From: Pandoraea pulmonicola
GTDB lineage: Bacteria; Pseudomonadota; Gammaproteobacteria; Burkholderiales; Burkholderiaceae
Direction: 5' to 3'
Length of the DNA: 64,000 nucleotides
Assembly (NCBI RefSeq): GCF_000815105.2
Contig: NZ_CP010310.2
Location: 372,001-436,000 of the forward strand
A model generated the notes under the pieces. The model was given only the letters and a program-made list of their open reading frames with translations, made no database searches and was not told where the DNA came from. Positions 37,438 to 44,988 of this stretch are shown here, in pieces; position 1 is the first letter of the stretch; each line of letters opens with the position of its first letter. A program made the position numbers and the translations under genes.

Positions 37438-39690
37438 ATGCTCACAGCGGGTGACACGGCGGCGTTCATTGCGACGGGCGATGCGGCCTCCGACAAGGGC
37501 AACGTGAACATCGTCGGGTCGAATGTCGACGCGAAGGACGTCCTTCTGCAGGCGACGAATCAGGTGAACCTGCGCCACAGCACGGACACGGAATCGAGCC
37601 GTAGCGAAAACGAGTCGAAGAGCGGGAGTTTCGGGGTGTCGTTCGGCACGGGCGGGTTGGGCGTGTCGGCGTCGATGTCGCGGGCGAATGGCGATGCAAA
37701 CTCGGATTCGGCCTTCCAGAACAATACGCACATCAACGCGGGCAATACGGCGGTGATCGTGAGCGGGGGTGACACGAATATCGTGGGCGCGAACGTGAAT
37801 GCCGATAAGGTCATCGCCCGCGTGGGCGGGGATCTGAAGGTGGCGAGCGTGCAGGACACGAGCGAGAGTGCGGCGCATCAGCAGAGTGTCGGCGGTGGCT
37901 TGAACTTGAGCATGGGCGGTGCGTCGGGGAGTTTCAGCACCTCGCATGGCAATGCGAGCGGCAGCTACGCGGGGGTGGCGGAGCAGTCGGGGATTCAGGC
38001 GGGATCGGGCGGGTTCGATGTGAACGTGGCGGGCAATACGGATCTGAAGGGGGCGTACATCGCGAGTACGGCCGATCCGTCGAAGAATCAGCTGACGACG
38101 GGCACGCTGACGTACTCGGATATTCAAAACCACTCGGACTACAAGGCCAATAGCTTTGGGGTGGGCGGTGGCTTCTCGGTGGGCAACGGCGGTGCGAATG
38201 AGCGCACGACGGGACCGTCGTCGGGGAAGAACACCGGAGGCCCGTCACCGATGCTGCCGCAGTCGGAGAGCGGCAGTGAACGGGGGACGACGCGCAGCGG
38301 GGTGAGTGACGGGGCGATTACGCTGACGAACGGTGCGAGTCAGACGCAGGATCTCGCGAGCTTGAATCGGGATACTCAGGATATGTCGAGCCTGAACCAG
38401 ACGGTAAGTCGTACGCCGGACCTGCAGAAGACGCTCGATGGGCAGTCGCGGTTGATGGGCGCGGCGACGGCAGCGGGTGAAGCGGTAGCGCGGGATATTG
38501 GGACGTATGCCGATAAGAAGGCGGCGGAAGCGAAGGATCTGGCGAAGAATACCAACGATCCGGCGCTGAAGGCGAAATACGAACAGGAGGCGAAAGACTG
38601 GTCCGAAGGAGGCGATTCGCGTGCGCTGATGCACGCGGCGGGTGGTGCGATTGTGGCAGGGCTGGGAGGAGGCAATGCGCTGGGTGGGGCGTTGGGCGCC
38701 GGAGCGACATCGAAGCTGGGTGGCGTACTGAACCAGCTCAGCGAAGACATTCGAGATTCGCATCCGACGGGCAATGCCGACATGGATCAGGCGTTAGCCC
38801 AGATCGTGACAACGAGCGTTGGGACGGCGGTGGGCGCTGCTGCAGGGGGAACCTCCGGGGCCTTTACGGGCTACAACGTGGATCGCTTTAACCGGCAGTT
38901 GCATCCGGATGAGCGGAAGTGGGCGAAGGACCATGCGAAGGACTTCGCGAAGTTCTACGCAAAGAAGAACGAGTTGGAGATCACGAGCGAACAGGCCGAA
39001 AAAATGCTGCTGGCGAACGGATACATCAGGGTCGATGCCAAGGCCGCAAGTGGAGGGGCGGGGTACGACGCGACGGCAGCGCAGTACCTTACGGAAAACG
39101 CTGGCGGATTGTTCGTTAAAGATCAGTATTACAACAGTCCGTTCATGTTCGGGAACAAAGACGGGACGCCTACGCCGGAGCAACTGGCCTTGCCTGGGGC
39201 GGTTGCAAATCCGAAGGTGGGACTGGGTATCGCTGGTGGTCTTGTTACTGCGGGCCTTGCACCAGGAATAATTGCTGGCGGGACGGCAGGGGTATCGTAT
39301 GCTCAAGATCTGTTTGCTGCCTATAAGGCTGCACAGGCAGGGTATTCGCTGACAACGGCGGCCGCAACGGGAGCAGCGGTTACAGGTTCAATCTATACGG
39401 GGGCGGCTGGGGCCGGCGCGCTTGTTGATCGGTATTTGAATGGTACTCCTTTAGGCGACGGATTTGACCAGCGCTTTTCCTTGGCTGGACTGGCTGCTTC
39501 ATCGACCTTCGGTGCATATAATGGCATGTTCACTACCTCAATGTTCGGTTGGGCTGGCATTCCGAACTCGATCACAAACGTTGCAACAATTCCGGGCGCA
39601 GTAATTCGTGGCATTGGCCTTGCGCTGGGTCAAACGATCGGGCGTGCTGGGCAAGCGATTGCTACCTCCGGCGACTCCAAGAAACAGTAA
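37438..39690 (+). CDS. Orphan CdiA C-terminal module (duplicated 3' part, diverged toxin)
   Basis: 750 codons from the ATG at 37438, with no signal peptide, no TPS domain and no obvious promoter or ribosome-binding site: it is a copy of the last ~740 codons of the upstream cdiA. The FHA2/pretoxin part is nearly identical to it, whereas the last ~240 residues match the same toxin family but diverge (KFYAKKNELEITSEQAEKML against KFYEEKTGKALTAEQAQSML). Such orphan cdiA-CT/cdiI modules are known to serve as reservoirs that replace the toxin end of the main gene by recombination. It is followed after 10 bases by its own immunity gene. It is probably silent unless recombined or read through. Confidence 0.85.
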   Translation: MLTAGDTAAFIATGDAASDKGNVNIVGSNVDAKDVLLQATNQVNLRHSTDTESSRSENESKSGSFGVSFGTGGLGVSASMSRANGDANSDSAFQNNTHINAGNTAVIVSGGDTNIVGANVNADKVIARVGGDLKVASVQDTSESAAHQQSVGGGLNLSMGGASGSFSTSHGNASGSYAGVAEQSGIQAGSGGFDVNVAGNTDLKGAYIASTADPSKNQLTTGTLTYSDIQNHSDYKANSFGVGGGFSVGNGGANERTTGPSSGKNTGGPSPMLPQSESGSERGTTRSGVSDGAITLTNGASQTQDLASLNRDTQDMSSLNQTVSRTPDLQKTLDGQSRLMGAATAAGEAVARDIGTYADKKAAEAKDLAKNTNDPALKAKYEQEAKDWSEGGDSRALMHAAGGAIVAGLGGGNALGGALGAGATSKLGGVLNQLSEDIRDSHPTGNADMDQALAQIVTTSVGTAVGAAAGGTSGAFTGYNVDRFNRQLHPDERKWAKDHAKDFAKFYAKKNELEITSEQAEKMLLANGYIRVDAKAASGGAGYDATAAQYLTENAGGLFVKDQYYNSPFMFGNKDGTPTPEQLALPGAVANPKVGLGIAGGLVTAGLAPGIIAGGTAGVSYAQDLFAAYKAAQAGYSLTTAAATGAAVTGSIYTGAAGAGALVDRYLNGTPLGDGFDQRFSLAGLAASSTFGAYNGMFTTSMFGWAGIPNSITNVATIPGAVIRGIGLALGQTIGRAGQAIATSGDSKKQ
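37448..39690 (+). repeat. Direct repeat copy B of the cdiA 3' third
   Basis: It begins at GCGGGTGACACGGCGGCG, matching GCGGGCGGCACGGCGGCG at 34718, and stays nearly identical until about 38950 (copy A about 36220). Small in-frame differences occur, such as an insertion around 38365-38385. Confidence 0.92.
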
Positions 39691-39700
39691 AGGAGCAGCT

Positions 39701-39997
39701 ATGTCAGGCGAGATCATAAGTGGGTTAGTTGGCGGATTGTTCGGGACACTCGTTGGCAAGGTGCTTGGAAGGTTTCGTCTCTGGAAAGTTTTCGTAGTTA
39801 CGCTCGTGATTTTGTACGCCGGAGCATTTCTGATGGGAATTGTATTGGTCGGCTTTAAGAAGGCGTTGCCAATATTTTCCGAAATGCTTGCTCCGACTCC
39901 ATTGTTTGTTTTTATCGGGTTATCTGTTAGTGCGACGTTTGTAGCCCACCTGGGGCGCAACGCAACCAAGAAGATGGGGGATAGCGAAGGTAATTAG
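39701..39997 (+). CDS. Membrane immunity protein candidate (CdiI-2)
   Basis: 98 residues from the ATG at 39701, with AGGAG upstream and 10 bases after the orphan toxin stop. It is a paralogue of the gene at 36962: both share SGLxGGLFGTxxGKVLGRFR and WKVFVxTL, then differ in the two membrane helices (ILYAGAFLMGIVLVGF; PLFVFIGLSVSATFVAHLG). Matched divergence of toxin and immunity is what specificity pairs show. A longer in-frame ORF into the toxin gene is not the start. Confidence 0.75.
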   Translation: MSGEIISGLVGGLFGTLVGKVLGRFRLWKVFVVTLVILYAGAFLMGIVLVGFKKALPIFSEMLAPTPLFVFIGLSVSATFVAHLGRNATKKMGDSEGN

Positions 39998-40091
39998 GGG
40001 CGTTAGTGGGCGTCGATGTAGCCGCTGCATTTCGTGCACTCATACCTTCCTCCGAGTTGTAATACGGAAAGCTGAACAGCGTCGATGGATA

Positions 40092-40322
40092 CTGGGTTAT
40101 GGCCTTGGAAAGGCAGGTGAAGCAGGCGTGAATTCTTTAACGAAACCTAGTATCAACTCGTCAAACTGAGCTTCGACTGGAGTATGGGCCGATAGCGGAT
40201 GGAATCTCTTCGCCCCAAACAATGCTGCTACGGCAGTTGGTACGGTCGGTGGCGGAACAGGCCAAGAGCTTGTCAATGGCATTTCTCAGAAAATGCAATC
40301 CTTGAATAGCGGGAAAAAATGA
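40092..40322 (+). pseudogene. CdiA C-terminal tail remnant (module 3) with internal stop
   Basis: The frame reads LGYGLGKAGEAGVNSLTKPS, then NSSN, an in-frame TGA at 40167 (one base from TGG), then ASTGVWADSGWNLFAPNNAA, TAVGTVGGGTGQELVNGISQ and a Lys-rich end with its stop at 40320. This resembles hydrophobic, Gly-rich toxin ends of Burkholderiaceae CdiA proteins but not those of modules 1 and 2. The upstream part is lost. Its stop overlaps the start of a truncated immunity frame (ATGA at 40319-40322), the hallmark of a toxin/immunity junction. Confidence 0.55.
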
Positions 40323-40369
40323 TCTATCGCACCCTGCGCGTGCTTGGCTTCCTGCTTTTAATTTGGTAA
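40319..40369 (+). pseudogene. Truncated immunity gene start (module 3)
   Basis: The ATG overlaps the stop of the toxin remnant. It reads MIYRTLRVLGFLLLIW and stops at TAA after 16 residues, where IS1595-like sequence begins. It looks like the first, membrane-spanning helix of a lost immunity protein cut by an insertion. Confidence 0.45.
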
Positions 40370-40648
40370 TTCCCACCCAAACCGGACCAGAGTTACCCTG
40401 ATTCGACGATGAAACGATGTCCTGAGTGTTCTGCAAGCAGGCCCTACAAACTGTCCGATGGACGGCTCAAGTGCCGTGCCTGCGGCAAGCGATTCAGTTG
40501 GACCTCGGTGTGGGATTCGGTGCGTTTGAGCAGTCGCGAGAAGACCTGCTTGCTGGAGTTGTTTGTACTGGGCGTGCCGGTGTATCGGCAGCGTTTTGAT
40601 CGGTCGGTCAGCGCCAAATCGCGCGAGCGTTTCTACCGGCTAGCCCCT
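40366..40648 (+). mobile_element. IS1595-family transposase remnant (left end)
   Basis: From 40409 the frame reads MKRCPECSASRPYKLSDGRL, KCRACGKRFSWTSVWDSVRL and LLELFVLGVPVYRQRF, the N-terminal zinc-ribbon and following helices of IS1595-type transposases (CPxC ... CxAC). Homology stops after SAKSRERFYRL (about 40640), and the DDE catalytic core is absent. About 40 bases of non-coding sequence upstream probably belong to the IS left end. It lies exactly between toxin module 3 and toxin module 4. Confidence 0.75.
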
Positions 40649-40650
40649 GA

Positions 40651-41028
40651 CTGACGGGTGGCCTTCAGGTTTATGAAGATGCCGGCGGTCATTTGATCGC
40701 CCGGCACGTGGGCATGTCTGAAGAGGATCTCGCGAATCGCTTGGCAACGTCGAACGTGTCCTCGGCTTCCACGTTTGCTGATCGCGCAACTGCGGAGACT
40801 GCTGTCTCCGCAGCAGTGAATTCGAACAAACCGGCGATTCAGAGCTATCTGTCGGGAAAGTCAAGCGGCTACTTGGCGATTGAGTACACGTCGCCAACAC
40901 CGGTTGGTACCAGCCTCAATCGCGGTGCAACAAGCGCTACTTCGGTCAATAACGTCAGAGTCGTGATTACGAAGGATCCTACAATGTCAACAAGCTACAG
41001 AATTGTGACAGGGTACCCATACCAATGA
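40651..41028 (+). pseudogene. CdiA-CT RNase A-like toxin domain, 5'-truncated (module 4)
   Basis: An open frame of 125 codons without its own start and directly fused to the IS remnant: LQVYEDAGGHLIARHVGMSE, ASTFADRATAETAVSAAV, then LNRGATSATSVNNVRVVITK and TSYRIVTGYPYQ. The GGHxxxRHVG start, the STFxDRATAE motif and the T-x-Y near the end are those of the bacterial RNase A-like CdiA-CT family, which cleaves tRNA/RNA in the target cytoplasm. His, Arg, Thr and Tyr of the active site seem retained. The FHA and pretoxin portion is missing, so it can act only after recombination into an intact cdiA. The stop overlaps the next ATG. Confidence 0.7.
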
Positions 41029-41339
41029 CGGCAAAATTCCCGACAGTTAAGAACATGTTTTCGGCGTACCTCAACCAAGACTTGATCTGGTGTTCGGTAC
41101 GGCGGATGACGCGATTCGTGCATTCTTGGGACATAGCGGACAGGATGAAGTGTTGACAGCGAGGGATGAAGTGAAGGCGATTCTGGCGATGAGTCTGCCA
41201 GAGGGGGGAGTTGCAGAAACTCATTCTTGAAGATTTGGGTTCCTGCTATTACTACCCTGCGGAATGGTCGTCGGCCGAGCTCTGGTTGAAGCACGTGTTG
41301 CAGATGTTAGACGGATATGGCCGGCTCAGGCCGTGTTGA
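41025..41339 (+). pseudogene. CdiI-type immunity gene, frameshifted (module 4)
   Basis: It starts with ATG overlapping the toxin stop (ATGA, 41025-41028): MTAKFPTVKNMFSAYLNQDL in frame 1, then after a frameshift near 41090 FGTADDAIRAFLGHSGQDEV and LTARDEVKAILAMSLPEGG, then a second frameshift near 41220 to ILEDLGSCYYYPAEWSSAEL, WLKHVLQML, ending at 41337-41339. Taken together this is a complete member of the CdiI immunity family with the FPxLxxxFxxYxxQDL start and the (D)xGCYYxPxE motif, cognate to the RNase A-like toxin. Two frameshifts should inactivate it. Confidence 0.7.
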
Positions 41340-41397
41340 TGATCCGGCGTAAGTCGCGATAGCAAAGGTACTGTTCCTAACCTTTCCGAGATTCTCG

Positions 41398-41814
41398 ATG
41401 CGTAAACAACTGCTGATTCTGCTGTGTTGCCTCACCGGACCCGCTATGGCTGCGGTCAAGTGCGAAACGCAAAACCTGAACGGTCATAGCACCGACATCT
41501 GTGTGAATTCGGGCAAGTTCTCCCATGACTACTACACCCTTGTCGTCGACAAGAACGTCATGTTCACTCTTCCCGATGACTATGTCGAAGACATCGTTCT
41601 CACCCATCGAGTCCCCGAGGACGCCGCCATTGAATTCCCTGCGCCGAGCGGTACCGCGCCCGGGACGATCGTTAAAATCACTGGCGGTTGCGTGCCTGTC
41701 AGCGAGAAAAGATCCTTCGGCGGCAAGATGGTTGGCATAGAGGTTGCACGGGTCTGCTCGTTCAAATGGGGCGATGTCGACGTGCTGAAGGATGCCCGGC
41801 TGAAGTTCGAATAA
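41398..41814 (+). CDS. Small secreted protein of unknown function
   Basis: 138 residues with a signal peptide (MRKQLLILLCCLTGPAMAA). The mature part has four cysteines (CETQN, DICVN, GGCVPV, RVCSF), suggesting two disulfides, and a mostly beta pattern. I do not recognise the family. It follows the last decayed CDI module on the same strand. Burkholderia-type CDI loci often carry a small exported BcpO-like protein, but this one lacks a lipobox and the resemblance is positional only. Confidence 0.72.
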   Translation: MRKQLLILLCCLTGPAMAAVKCETQNLNGHSTDICVNSGKFSHDYYTLVVDKNVMFTLPDDYVEDIVLTHRVPEDAAIEFPAPSGTAPGTIVKITGGCVPVSEKRSFGGKMVGIEVARVCSFKWGDVDVLKDARLKFE

Positions 41815-42048
41815 CGTGCCACGGTGCTCGCCCCCTTCGTCAAATTCAACGGGTACGACGCAGGGGGACCACGCTTTCCAACAGATCGCCGGCCGAGACG
41901 GTGGAATAGCTACTAGCCACGCAGCGGTTGATGTTGCATTTGCAAATACAACCGCTACCCAGTAGGTTCCCTGCAAATCCGACCGGCTTTCAAATACGTT
42001 GGACAGAACGCAACGGTGGTGGTCAATCCACAGAGCAACGTGGCGACC
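41815..42048. other. Non-coding end of the CDI region with a possible toxin tail
   Basis: 234 bases. A + frame at 41971-42048 reads LQIRPAFKYVGQNATVVVNP followed by QSNVATS, which resembles the end of DUF4258-like / BECR-type toxin domains (KYVGxNAxVVxNPxTG). It runs straight into the 3' end of the phosphoesterase gene on the other strand. An adjacent frame with FQQIAGRDGGIATSHAAVDV might be its upstream part. No intact gene. Confidence 0.4.
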
Positions 42049-43767
42049 TCACGCGAACGCCAGCGCCTTCGTCAGATCGCCCGGCGGCATGGCGTCGCGC
42101 GCCGCGAAGGCGGCGTTGCGATGGGCGATGCCTTCGAGCGTCGGCAAGTCGTGCAGTCGCGTGATGAAGCGCAGGATCGACGTGGTGTCGTAGAACGTGT
42201 GATCGACGTTGCCGCGCTTGGCGAACGGCGAGACGACCAGTGCCGGAATGCGCGAGCCCGGACCCCAGCGATCGCCTTTCGGCGGCGCCACGTGATCCCA
42301 CCAGCCGCCGTTCTCGTCATACGTGATCACGACCACCATGTTCTGCCACTGCGGCGACTTCATCAGGTACGTGAGCACGTTCACGGCGTGCTGGTCACCC
42401 GACTCCACATCCGAATAACCGGCGTGTTGATTCAGGTTGCCCTGCGGCTTGTAGAACGTGACGGCCGGGAGCTTGCCGGCAATCGCATCGGCAATGAATT
42501 TGTTCGAGATCGGGCTGTCGCCCTCGCCGCCGTCGCGCAGGTGCGCTTCGCGCGCCGCTGTGCCCGGAGCGAACTGGGCGAAGTAGTTGAACGGCTGATG
42601 GTGATACTGGAAGTTCGGCTTGTCCGCGCCACCCTTGTGATCGAGCGCCGATTGCCATGCCCCCGCGTACCACGCCCACGACACACCCTTGTTCGAGAGC
42701 AGATCGCCGATGGTGGCGTAGTTCTGCGGCGGCAGCGTCATCGGGCTCGAGGGATCGGCCAGACGCTTGTCGCCCGATGCGGCCGGCTTGATCGGCGAGG
42801 GTTGGTAGGCCGGCATCATCGTATTGACCGCGAAGCCGTCCGGCGTGATGGCGCCGTCGCGCACGAACTTCGGCTTGCCGTCGGCGGCCGAGGCGGGCGA
42901 GTCGGGAGCTACCGCCAGACGCACGCCCTGCGGGCCGTCGGCCAGCACCGCGATCTTGTCCTTGGCCGGACTTTGCTCGGCGTTCGGATAGGCCGGCGGG
43001 CGCGCCGTGACCAGGAACTGGTGGTTCAGGAACGAGCCGCCGAAAGCCGCCATGAAGAAGTTGTCGCACATGGTGTACTGCTGCGCGATCTGGTACATGC
43101 CGAGCGTCCTGGCGGTTTCGCCGTAGTAGCCCATCACGAGGCCGCCCGAGTCCGCCCACGCGGCGAACTGGTTGTTCGCGCCACCGTTGATCTGCATCTG
43201 GTTCTGCCAGAACAGGTGCCACAGATCGCGCGTGATGACCGACTCCGGCAGCAGCTTGCCTTCGGCGTCCTTGAGCATGAACGGCGCGTTCGGCTGACGC
43301 GCGATGTCCTTCTCCGTGATGTGGTACTTCTTGCCGCCGATCATCTGTGAGCGCGGCACCAGCCCGTCGAAGATGGGAGGCAGCAGCGACATCGGCGTCT
43401 TGCCGTCGCGGTCGAGCTGCGTGTAGACCGACGCGGGCACCTTCGAGAGCGGCTTCTCGACGCCGGGGAAATCGGCGAACAGATTGTTGAAGCTGCGGTT
43501 CTCGAGATAGATCACGACCACCGTCTTGATGTTGGCCTTGAGCTGGGCGTCGAACGTGCCGCCGGGGGCTACCGCCGTCGGTGCACCGGGCCCCTCCGCC
43601 GCGCAGCCGGACAGCGCGCTCGTGGCGCCGGCCGCGCCGGCCGCACCAATGGCGGCCAGGCCCTGCAACACGCGTCGACGCGACGGATCGGTCGGGTTGT
43701 CGTCCTGGGGGCCGGCATCGGCGTTGTGCGCGGGATCGTGAGGTTGGGATTTGGCGTCGTGCGTCAT
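42049..43767 (-). CDS. Tat-exported phosphoesterase (acid phosphatase / phospholipase C family)
   Basis: 572 residues from the ATG at 43767. A twin-arginine signal DPSRRRVLQGLAAIGAAGAA precedes a hydrophobic stretch and LSGCAAEG, so it may also be lipidated. The catalytic domain shows IKTVVVIYLENRSFNNLFAD (metal and phosphate-binding start of the phosphoesterase/AcpA fold), NQFAAWADSG, FFMAAFGGSFLNHQFLV, and VVVITYDENGGWWDHVAPP with SRIPALVVSPFAKRG. These enzymes hydrolyse phosphomonoesters or phospholipids outside the cytoplasm. It is a single gene. Confidence 0.88.
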   Translation of the reverse strand: MTHDAKSQPHDPAHNADAGPQDDNPTDPSRRRVLQGLAAIGAAGAAGATSALSGCAAEGPGAPTAVAPGGTFDAQLKANIKTVVVIYLENRSFNNLFADFPGVEKPLSKVPASVYTQLDRDGKTPMSLLPPIFDGLVPRSQMIGGKKYHITEKDIARQPNAPFMLKDAEGKLLPESVITRDLWHLFWQNQMQINGGANNQFAAWADSGGLVMGYYGETARTLGMYQIAQQYTMCDNFFMAAFGGSFLNHQFLVTARPPAYPNAEQSPAKDKIAVLADGPQGVRLAVAPDSPASAADGKPKFVRDGAITPDGFAVNTMMPAYQPSPIKPAASGDKRLADPSSPMTLPPQNYATIGDLLSNKGVSWAWYAGAWQSALDHKGGADKPNFQYHHQPFNYFAQFAPGTAAREAHLRDGGEGDSPISNKFIADAIAGKLPAVTFYKPQGNLNQHAGYSDVESGDQHAVNVLTYLMKSPQWQNMVVVITYDENGGWWDHVAPPKGDRWGPGSRIPALVVSPFAKRGNVDHTFYDTTSILRFITRLHDLPTLEGIAHRNAAFAARDAMPPGDLTKALAFA

Positions 43768-43948
43768 GATGTCCTTGTTGGGCGAGTCGGTGGGGCGAAT
43801 CGAATGGTTCGGGCACTGAGGCGCAAGCATGCCCGCGGCCGGACGGCAAGGGGTGACGTACGAGCGGCGGCGTCACCGTGTTCGGGCGGGCGAGGCAGAC
43901 GACGTTTTTACGCGGGGATTATGACAATTCGGTGACGCCGCCGCAACG

Positions 43949-44878
43949 TCATGCTGACGGTGGCGTTTGCGCGCCCGCGTAGCCCGAGTCTTCGAACAGT
44001 TCCGTGCGGAACTGCTCGACCAGATCGTCCAGGAGCGCGCGCAGGGCGCTGGGCATCTGCTTGCGCGAGATGTAGACGCCATAGGCCGTCATGTCGCGTG
44101 GCACGTAATCCGGCAACAGCGCGCGCAGGGTGCCCGCGCGCAGATGCGGCAGCGCCGAGTACACCGGCTGCATGGCGATGCCCGCGCCGGCGAGCGTCGC
44201 CGCCAGCACCACATTGGCCTCGTTGGCGGACAGATTGCCATCCACCGGCACGCCGAGCGGGACGCCGTCGTGCGTGAATTGCCAGAGGCTCTTGCTGAAG
44301 TAGGCGTACGTCAGACAGTTGTGCAGCGCGAGGTCTTCCGCGCGCCGCGGCGTGCCATGCCGCTGCAGGTACGAGGGCGCGGCACACACCACCGAGCGGC
44401 AAGTGGCCAGCCGGCGGGCAATGAGACCAGGCGAGGGTTCGGTCGTTACCCGGATGGCCAGGTCGATGCGCTCGTCGACAAGATCGACGGTGCGATCGGC
44501 CACCACGAGATCGATCGCCACGCCCGGATGCCGCTCGATGAAACGCGTGACGGCCGCGGCCAGGAACGCCTGCGCGAGCGATGTGCTGCATGCCACGCGC
44601 AGCAGGCCGCGCGGCGCGCTGTCGGCATGCGAGGCGCAGGCAAGGTCGTCGGCGATGCCGAGCATCTCTCGACAACGCGGCAGGGCGTCGGTGCCGGCGT
44701 CGGTCAGGCTCACCGCCCGTGTCGTGCGATGCAGCAGCCGCGTGCCGAGCCACGCTTCGAGCTCCGCCAGGTAGCGCGAGACCATCGCGCGCGACATGTC
44801 GAGTCGCTGCGCCGCAGCCGTGAGCGAGCCGCGATCGGCCACTTCGGTAAAGACTCGCATGGCTGTCAGACGGTCCAT
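43949..44878 (-). CDS. LysR-family transcriptional regulator
   Basis: 309 residues. N-terminal HTH MDRLTAMRVFTEVADRGSLT, AAQRLDMSRAMVSRYLAELE; then the effector-binding domain with LLRVACSTSLAQAFLAAAV and DLAIRVTTEPSPGLIARRL. It is divergent from the DsbA-family/oxidoreductase gene pair that starts at 44989 and is the likely regulator of it. Confidence 0.92.
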   Translation of the reverse strand: MDRLTAMRVFTEVADRGSLTAAAQRLDMSRAMVSRYLAELEAWLGTRLLHRTTRAVSLTDAGTDALPRCREMLGIADDLACASHADSAPRGLLRVACSTSLAQAFLAAAVTRFIERHPGVAIDLVVADRTVDLVDERIDLAIRVTTEPSPGLIARRLATCRSVVCAAPSYLQRHGTPRRAEDLALHNCLTYAYFSKSLWQFTHDGVPLGVPVDGNLSANEANVVLAATLAGAGIAMQPVYSALPHLRAGTLRALLPDYVPRDMTAYGVYISRKQMPSALRALLDDLVEQFRTELFEDSGYAGAQTPPSA

Positions 44879-44988
44879 GATTTGCTCGAACGATGCAACA
44901 AAGTGATCGTCATTATGGGCTTTTTTTGAGCGATTGGCGCGACTAGGATGGCAGGTATGGAACGCGTCGCTGTTCGACGAGGCATCGC

